From the NCBI GenBank assembly GCA_051859505.1, contig JBHYFN010000008.1:51007-115006 (forward strand): a DNA stretch of 64,000 nucleotides, given 5' to 3'. The DNA is from JAFIEN01 sp051859505 (GTDB lineage: Bacteria; Pseudomonadota; Alphaproteobacteria; Rhodobacterales; Rhodobacteraceae). A program made the position numbers and the translations under genes. Below the pieces are notes generated by a model. The model made no database searches and was not told the origin of the DNA. It saw only the letters and a list, made by a program, of their open reading frames with translations. Each line of letters starts with the position of its first letter. The stretch's first letter is position 1. Shown in pieces: positions 59,286 through 64,000 of this stretch.

Positions 59286-61235
59286 GTGAAGGCAGGCACA
59301 TTGGTTTCGACGCGACGGGGGGGCCATGCGGCCCCGTCCGACAGTATCGCCGGCGATCCGGCCCAACCCGCCCCGGCGCCCCTCGGCTCCTCCGCCGTGA
59401 TGCCGTTCTCCGCCACGCCGCCCACCGGGTCGGCCACCGCGGTGGCGCCGCCGCCGCGTGCCTCCGCCCGGATGGAGGAGGTCGGCCCCCGGCTGCGCCT
59501 TCTGCCCAGCATCACCACGCCCACGGCGCGCGAGGCGGGCTTTCTGGCGGTGGATCTTGCTTCCTGCCCGCCCGATCCGCTGCTGATCCGGCGCCTCGGG
59601 GCCGGTGATTGCCTGCGCTACGGTCTGCTTCCCTGGCGCAAGAGCGGCGGGGCGACCATCGTCCTGACCGCCCGCCCCGGTCAGGTCCGCCGCCATATCG
59701 ACCGGCTGACGGCGGTTTTCGGCCCGGTCCGCATGGCCCATGCCCCGGAGGAGGAGATGCGCGCCGCCCTGATGCGGGTCGCGGGCGCCGATCTTGTGGC
59801 CGAGGCGGAGACCTGCGTCCCGGCCGCGCAAAGCAGCCGCCACGAACCGGGCGACCGCGCGCGCTTCCGGCGATTCGCGGCCTTTGCCCTTGTGCCCGGC
59901 GCCGCGCTGCTGCTGGCGCTGATCGCGGCCCCCGTGGCCACGCTTTCGGCGCTGACGGTGATCGCGGCCCTCGTCCTGATCGCGGGTCAGGCGCTGCGGC
60001 TGACGGCGGCTGCGGCCACGGCGCGGTCCAATCGCACCCCGCCCCCCGATGTGACGCCGATGCGGCTTCCGGTCGTTTCGCTGCTGGTGCCGCTTTACCG
60101 CGAAACCGGGGTCGCCTCGCATCTGATGATGCGGCTCGAGGCGCTCGATTATCCGCGCGATCTCCTCGATATCTGCCTGATCCTCGAGGATAACGACCTC
60201 CTGACCCGCGAGGCGCTCGAGGCGACGGCGCTGCCGCCCTGGGTGCAGATCGTTTCGGTGCCGAAGGGCAGCCTGCGCACCAAACCGCGCGCGCTCAACT
60301 TCGCGCTGAACTTCGCGCGCGGCAGCATCATCGGCATCTATGACGCCGAAGACATGCCCGCCCCCGATCACATCCACCGCATCGTCCAGCGCTTTGCCCG
60401 GCGCGGCCCCGAGGTCGCCTGCCTGCAAGGGGTTCTGGACTATTTCAACAGCCATTCGAACTGGCTGACCCGCTGCTTCGCGCTGGAATATGCCGGCTGG
60501 TTCCGCGTCGTCCTGCCCGGACTGGCGAAGCTGGGGCTGGTCGTGCCGCTGGGCGGGACCACGCTGTTCCTGCGCCGCGACGCGATCGAGGCGGTGCATG
60601 GCTGGGACGCGCATAACGTGACCGAGGATGCCGACCTTGGCCTGCGGCTTGCCCGGCGCGGCTACCGGACCGAGCTCATGAGCATCGTCACCCAGGAAGA
60701 GGCGACCGCCCGCCCCTGGCCCTGGATCCGGCAGCGGACCCGCTGGCTCAAGGGCTATGCGGTGACATGGGCCGTGCACATGCGCGACCCGGTGGCCCTC
60801 TGGCGCGATCTGGGCACCTGGCGCTTTCTCGGGGTGCAGCTGATCTATCTGGGCGCGATCGCGCAATTCGCCATGGCGCCGATCCTGTGGTCCTTCCTGC
60901 TGATGGCCTTGGGGCTGGCCCATCCCTTTGCCGCCGACTGGCCGCGGGGCGCGATGATCGGGCTGATCGGGGTGCTTCTGGCGGCGGGGGCGGCCAATGT
61001 GGTGGTGCTGATCGTGGCGGCACGCCGCGCCGGCAAGCCGCGGTTGGCCTGGTGGATCCCGATGCTGCAGCTTTACTTTCCGCTGGCCACCGTGGCGGTC
61101 TGGCGGGCCCTCTGGCAGGCCGTCAGCGACCCCCATTTCTGGGACAAGACGACCCACGGCATCGACCGCCCCACCCTGACGATCCCGGTCACTCCGCTGC
61201 TTCGACCTTTGCCGCGTCGAGCCGAAGCCGAGTGA
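59286..61235 (+). CDS. membrane family 2 glycosyltransferase
   Basis: A 649-residue processive-type GT2. Residues about 75-185 resemble the GspE/MshE N-terminal nucleotide-signal domain (LLIRRLGAGDCLRYGLLPWR). Two helices lie at about 200-240. The catalytic part has LILEDND near 301, YDAEDMP near 354, VTEDADLGLRLARRGYRT near 446 and QRTRW near 482 (Q-x-x-R-W). Four or so helices follow. This is the cellulose/beta-glucan synthase-like layout; the polymer is unknown. The GTG at 59286 is used; an ATG at 59400 is possible. The 3' end overlaps the GntR gene by 47 nt on the opposite strand. Confidence 0.88.
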   Translation: MKAGTLVSTRRGGHAAPSDSIAGDPAQPAPAPLGSSAVMPFSATPPTGSATAVAPPPRASARMEEVGPRLRLLPSITTPTAREAGFLAVDLASCPPDPLLIRRLGAGDCLRYGLLPWRKSGGATIVLTARPGQVRRHIDRLTAVFGPVRMAHAPEEEMRAALMRVAGADLVAEAETCVPAAQSSRHEPGDRARFRRFAAFALVPGAALLLALIAAPVATLSALTVIAALVLIAGQALRLTAAAATARSNRTPPPDVTPMRLPVVSLLVPLYRETGVASHLMMRLEALDYPRDLLDICLILEDNDLLTREALEATALPPWVQIVSVPKGSLRTKPRALNFALNFARGSIIGIYDAEDMPAPDHIHRIVQRFARRGPEVACLQGVLDYFNSHSNWLTRCFALEYAGWFRVVLPGLAKLGLVVPLGGTTLFLRRDAIEAVHGWDAHNVTEDADLGLRLARRGYRTELMSIVTQEEATARPWPWIRQRTRWLKGYAVTWAVHMRDPVALWRDLGTWRFLGVQLIYLGAIAQFAMAPILWSFLLMALGLAHPFAADWPRGAMIGLIGVLLAAGAANVVVLIVAARRAGKPRLAWWIPMLQLYFPLATVAVWRALWQAVSDPHFWDKTTHGIDRPTLTIPVTPLLRPLPRRAEAE

Positions 61236-61869
61236 TGAAGGCCTTGGAGATGTGATCGCGCAGCGCAAGGTCTGCGGCCTCGCCGTCGCCTGCCTCGATC
61301 GCGCGGACGATGGCGGCATGTTCGTCCAGCGTATCGCGCGACCGCCCCTCGGCCGCGATCGAGGTATGCGCCAGAAGCGCCATCGAGCGATGCACCAGAT
61401 CCAGTTGCTGCACCAGAAACCGGTTGTGCGAGGCCAGATGGATCTGCTTGTGAAAGCGCCGGTTGGCCCGGCTCATCGCCTCGGGATCATGGACCAGCGC
61501 CTCGTCCGCCTCGAGCATGTCGCGCAGGACGCGCACCTCCTCGGGCGTGGCATGGCGCGCCGCCAGCCGCGCGGCCAGCCCCTCGAGCTCGCCCCGCACC
61601 ACGTAAAGCTCGGCCATCTGGTTGTGATCGAGCGAGGCCACGATCAGTGACCGCCCGTCCCGCGACAAAAGCGACTGGGTCTCAAGCCGCTGCAGCGCCT
61701 CCCGGATCGGCGTGCGCGAGACGCCGAACCGCTCGGCAAGGTCACTCTCGACCAGCCGGTCGCCCGGCCGGTAGGACCCGGCATCGATCGCCTCGAGGAT
61801 CAGCGTATAGGCATCCTTCTGCGCAGGTGAGGCAGCAGGCGCAGGCGGGGAAGCTGTGGTCTCGGCCAT
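61189..61869 (-). CDS. GntR-family regulator, FadR/FCD subgroup
   Basis: A 226-residue regulator with an N-terminal winged HTH (about 18-82: AYTLILEAIDAGSYRPGDRL, ESDLAERFGVSRTPIREALQ, RLETQSLL) and a helical FCD ligand domain (YVVRGELEGLAARLAARHAT, RANRRFHKQIHLASHNRFL in part, DEHAAIVRAIEAGDGEAADL in part) whose Asp/His residues bind a metal and a carboxylate. Its regulated genes are not evident from position. The C-terminal 15 codons lie antisense to the glycosyltransferase 3' end. Confidence 0.92.
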   Translation of the reverse strand: MAETTASPPAPAASPAQKDAYTLILEAIDAGSYRPGDRLVESDLAERFGVSRTPIREALQRLETQSLLSRDGRSLIVASLDHNQMAELYVVRGELEGLAARLAARHATPEEVRVLRDMLEADEALVHDPEAMSRANRRFHKQIHLASHNRFLVQQLDLVHRSMALLAHTSIAAEGRSRDTLDEHAAIVRAIEAGDGEAADLALRDHISKAFITRLRLDAAKVEAAE

Positions 61870-61966
61870 CGACGGATCCTCATGAACTGGCCCCAGTCTA
61901 GGCCCGACCCTGCGCCCTGTTCAAGCAAGGCTTGCCGCAGGGCCCGGCCCATCCTAGTCTCGCCCC

Positions 61967-62611
61967 ATGGTCGCCGCCTCCTTTTCCCATGTCCGCGCCT
62001 GGGTCTTTGACCTCGACAACACGCTTTATCCCCCCGCGGCACGGCTCTTCGATCAGATCGAGACGCGGATGACCGCCTATGTCGCCACCGCCCTGCGCGT
62101 GACCGAGGCCGAGGCCGACCGGCTGCGCAGCACCTACTGGGCCCGCTACGGCACCACGCTGGCGGGGCTGATGGCCGAACATGACATTGACCCCGACCCC
62201 TATCTCGTGGCGGTCCACGACATCGACCTGTCGCATCTGGCCCCCGATCCCGACCTGGCCACCCGGATCGCGGCCCTGCCGGGGCGGCGCATCGTCTATA
62301 CCAACGGCTCCGAAGCCTATGCCCGCCGCGTCCTCGAAGCGCGCGGCCTCGGCCATGCCTTCGATGCGGTCTATGGCGTGGAACATGCGGGCTACCGCCC
62401 CAAGCCCGAACAATCCGCCTTCGAGGCGGTCTTCGCGCTTGACGGGCTGGCCCCCGAACAGGGCGCGATGTTCGAGGATGACCTGCGCAACCTCGCAGCA
62501 CCCCATGCGATGGGCATGCGCACCGTGCATGTCGCGCCCGAGCCGCAGCCGCGCGACCATATCCACCACCATACCGACGATCTGACGGCCTTCTTGTCGC
62601 AGCTGCGCTGA
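61967..62611 (+). CDS. pyrimidine 5'-nucleotidase, HAD superfamily
   Basis: A 214-residue HAD phosphatase of the SDT1/YjjG-like group. Motif I is VFDLDNTLYPP with nucleophile Asp; motif II IVYTNGSEAYARRVL; motif III Lys in GYRPKPEQSAF; motif IV FEDDLRNL. It dephosphorylates pyrimidine nucleotides in characterised relatives. Divergent from the GntR gene and 41 nt before the hydroxylase gene on the same strand. Confidence 0.92.
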   Translation: MVAASFSHVRAWVFDLDNTLYPPAARLFDQIETRMTAYVATALRVTEAEADRLRSTYWARYGTTLAGLMAEHDIDPDPYLVAVHDIDLSHLAPDPDLATRIAALPGRRIVYTNGSEAYARRVLEARGLGHAFDAVYGVEHAGYRPKPEQSAFEAVFALDGLAPEQGAMFEDDLRNLAAPHAMGMRTVHVAPEPQPRDHIHHHTDDLTAFLSQLR

Positions 62612-62652
62612 AGCCCCTTCCCGCCGGCGGCAAACCGGCCTAGCTCTGGCGC

Positions 62653-63855
62653 ATGGAGAGAACCGAGACCGACATCCTGATCGCCGGTGGCGGCGTGGCC
62701 GGCCTGAGCGCCGCCGCAGCCTTCGGCACCGCCGGCTTCCGGGTCACCCTCGTCGACCCCTCCCCCCCGGTCACGGATGGCGGGGCCGAAGGCGCCGACC
62801 TGCGCTCGACCGCCTTTCTGCAGCCCGCGCGCGATTTCCTCGACGCGGCCGGCCTCTGGTCCCGCCTCGCCCCCCATGCCATGCCCCTGCAGAGGATGCG
62901 CATCGTCGATGCCGGCGGGGCCAACCCGGACCCCCGGCTCACCCGCGATTTCGACGCCGCCGATCTGGGCGATCTGCCCTTCGGCTGGAACCTGCCCAAC
63001 TGGCTCCTGCGCCGCGAGATGGTGGCACGGCTGGCCGACCTGCCGCAGGTCGATTTCCGGACAGGCACGGGCTTCGCAGAGATGACGGCCCGCGACGGCA
63101 CGGCGCTCGTGCGGCTGACCGACGGCAGCCGGATCGCCGCCCGCCTCGTGATCGGGGCCGACGGGCGCAACTCCGCCGTGCGCCGGGCAGCCGGCATCCC
63201 GGCACGCACGATACGCTACGGCCAGAAGGCGGTGGTCTTTTCCGTCACCCATCCCGAACCGCATCGGAATGTCTCGACCGAGGTGCACCGCACGGGCGGC
63301 CCCTTCACCCTCGTCCCCCTGCCCGATCACGAGGGAAAACCCTGTTCCGCCGTCGTCTGGATGGAGCGCGGGCCCGAAATCCTCCGCCTCGCCGCCCTTC
63401 CCGAGGCCGCCTTCGAAGCCGAGGCGACCGAACGCTCGGCCGGCGTGCAGGGGCCCCTCAGCCTCGTCACTCCGCGCCAGGTCTGGCCCATCATCAGCCA
63501 GATCGCCGAAAGGATGACAGCACCGCGCACAGCCCTCGTGGCCGAGGCCGCCCATGTCGTTCCCCCGATCGGCGCGCAGGGGCTGAACATGAGTCTGGCC
63601 GATCTCGCCTGCCTGCTCGACCTCGCCCGGAAGCACCCCGAGGGGCTTGGCGATCACCCGATGCTCGCCGCCTATGAGCGCCGCCGCCACCCCGAGGTGA
63701 TGCTGCGCGTCGCCGGGATCGACGCCCTCAACCGAAGCTCGATGACGCGCGCGCCGGTTCTGCGCGACCTGCGCTCGGCCGGCATCCGCGCGCTGCATGG
63801 CCTCGCCCCGGTCCGCCGGGGGCTGATGCGCCTCGGCCTCGGCGCGCGCGGCTGA
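62653..63855 (+). CDS. UbiH/UbiF/COQ6-type ubiquinone hydroxylase
   Basis: A 400-residue flavin-dependent aromatic hydroxylase. Motifs: ILIAGGGVAGLSAAAAFGTA (dinucleotide-binding), ARLVIGADGRNSAVRRAAGI (DG motif), VVPPIGAQGLNMSLADLACL (GD-like C-terminal motif, here GAQGLNMSL). It would hydroxylate a ubiquinone precursor ring; UbiH, UbiF, UbiL or UbiI cannot be told apart by eye. Normal length. Confidence 0.9.
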   Translation: MERTETDILIAGGGVAGLSAAAAFGTAGFRVTLVDPSPPVTDGGAEGADLRSTAFLQPARDFLDAAGLWSRLAPHAMPLQRMRIVDAGGANPDPRLTRDFDAADLGDLPFGWNLPNWLLRREMVARLADLPQVDFRTGTGFAEMTARDGTALVRLTDGSRIAARLVIGADGRNSAVRRAAGIPARTIRYGQKAVVFSVTHPEPHRNVSTEVHRTGGPFTLVPLPDHEGKPCSAVVWMERGPEILRLAALPEAAFEAEATERSAGVQGPLSLVTPRQVWPIISQIAERMTAPRTALVAEAAHVVPPIGAQGLNMSLADLACLLDLARKHPEGLGDHPMLAAYERRRHPEVMLRVAGIDALNRSSMTRAPVLRDLRSAGIRALHGLAPVRRGLMRLGLGARG

Positions 63856-63896
63856 AGCGACGCACAGAGCACAGGCCACAGAACACCGCCCTGCTG

Positions 63897-63979
63897 CTTC
63901 TTTTGTTCCCAAATATCCCGGGGGGAGTCCGCGTCAGCGGACGGGGGGCAGCGCCCCCCCCCCCGCCCCCCCCCCCCCC
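63897..63979 (+). repeat. intergenic repeat, copy 2, with poly-C end
   Basis: CTTCTTTTGTTCCCAAATAT, then CCCGGGG and GTCAGCGGACGGGGGGCAGC with GCCCCCC. The C run continues to 63979 interrupted by a single G at 63965. Same module order as 57761-57828. A long C run accompanies both copies, on the 5' side in copy 1 and on the 3' side here. Confidence 0.7.
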
Positions 63980-64000
63980 ACAAATGCGCACAAAATACGC

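Overview
The window is 64 kb of GC-rich (about two thirds G+C by eye) chromosomal DNA from an alphaproteobacterium of the Rhodobacteraceae/Paracoccaceae. This rests on gene content and order: a dcw cluster reading ftsW-murG-murC-(small membrane genes)-murB-ddl-ftsQ-ftsA-ftsZ followed by lpxC-bamD-recN, the block carD-fdxA-S4 protein-Suv3-like helicase, and rpsA-ihfB-lapA-trpF-trpB. I cannot name the genus. It looks like a draft assembly: a 10-N placeholder interrupts rpsA and two long C homopolymers occur.

Layout. 0.1-4.0 kb: hflK-hflC-DUF2065 and glutathione reductase. 4.1-7.2 kb: a lineage-specific hypothetical gene, rpiA, sdaA. 7.2-12.8 kb: carD, fdxA, S4/Hsp15-like gene, large Suv3-type helicase, TPR protein. 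12.8-18.5 kb: SCP2 protein, hydrolase, HpaI-type aldolase, a DNA-repair pair (MBL exonuclease and ATP-dependent ligase), rplY. 18.6-19.2 kb: a large inverted repeat beside a low-GC small gene. 19.2-24.0 kb: pepF, pth, DUF2237, a membrane-anchored LuxR regulator and two small exported proteins. 24.1-29.8 kb: trpB, a sulfotransferase gene inserted in the trp unit, trpF, lapA, ihfB, rpsA.

29.8-36.3 kb is the most unusual part. An ATP-grasp-like gene and a convergent gene for an unknown exported protein are followed by a clean 1.4-kb direct tandem duplication. The duplication recreated the exported-protein gene and left only a 3' fragment of the ATP-grasp gene. Next come a DUF427 gene and a LuxR HTH/alpha-beta-hydrolase fusion that appears to lack its catalytic histidine. 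CCCCA-type palindromes lie on both sides of the fusion gene.

36.3-51.5 kb: recN, bamD, lpxC and the dcw division and peptidoglycan cluster, all on the minus strand with many stop/start overlaps. 51.8-64.0 kb: flavoprotein, PhyH dioxygenase, GNAT, XRE regulator, SulP transporter, YqeY, carA, a processive family 2 glycosyltransferase, a GntR regulator, pyrimidine 5'-nucleotidase and a UbiH-type hydroxylase.

Most of the window is housekeeping: envelope quality control (HflKC, BamD, LpxC), cell division and murein precursors, ribosome function (S1, L25, Pth), redox (Gor, FdxA) and amino-acid metabolism (Trp, SdaA). Several non-coding patterns recur: AT-core palindromes at gene 3' ends, tandem arrays with 12-16 nt units, and an intergenic repeat with a GGGGGCAGCGCCCCC core. 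I saw no tRNA, rRNA, CRISPR array, insertion sequence or prophage.
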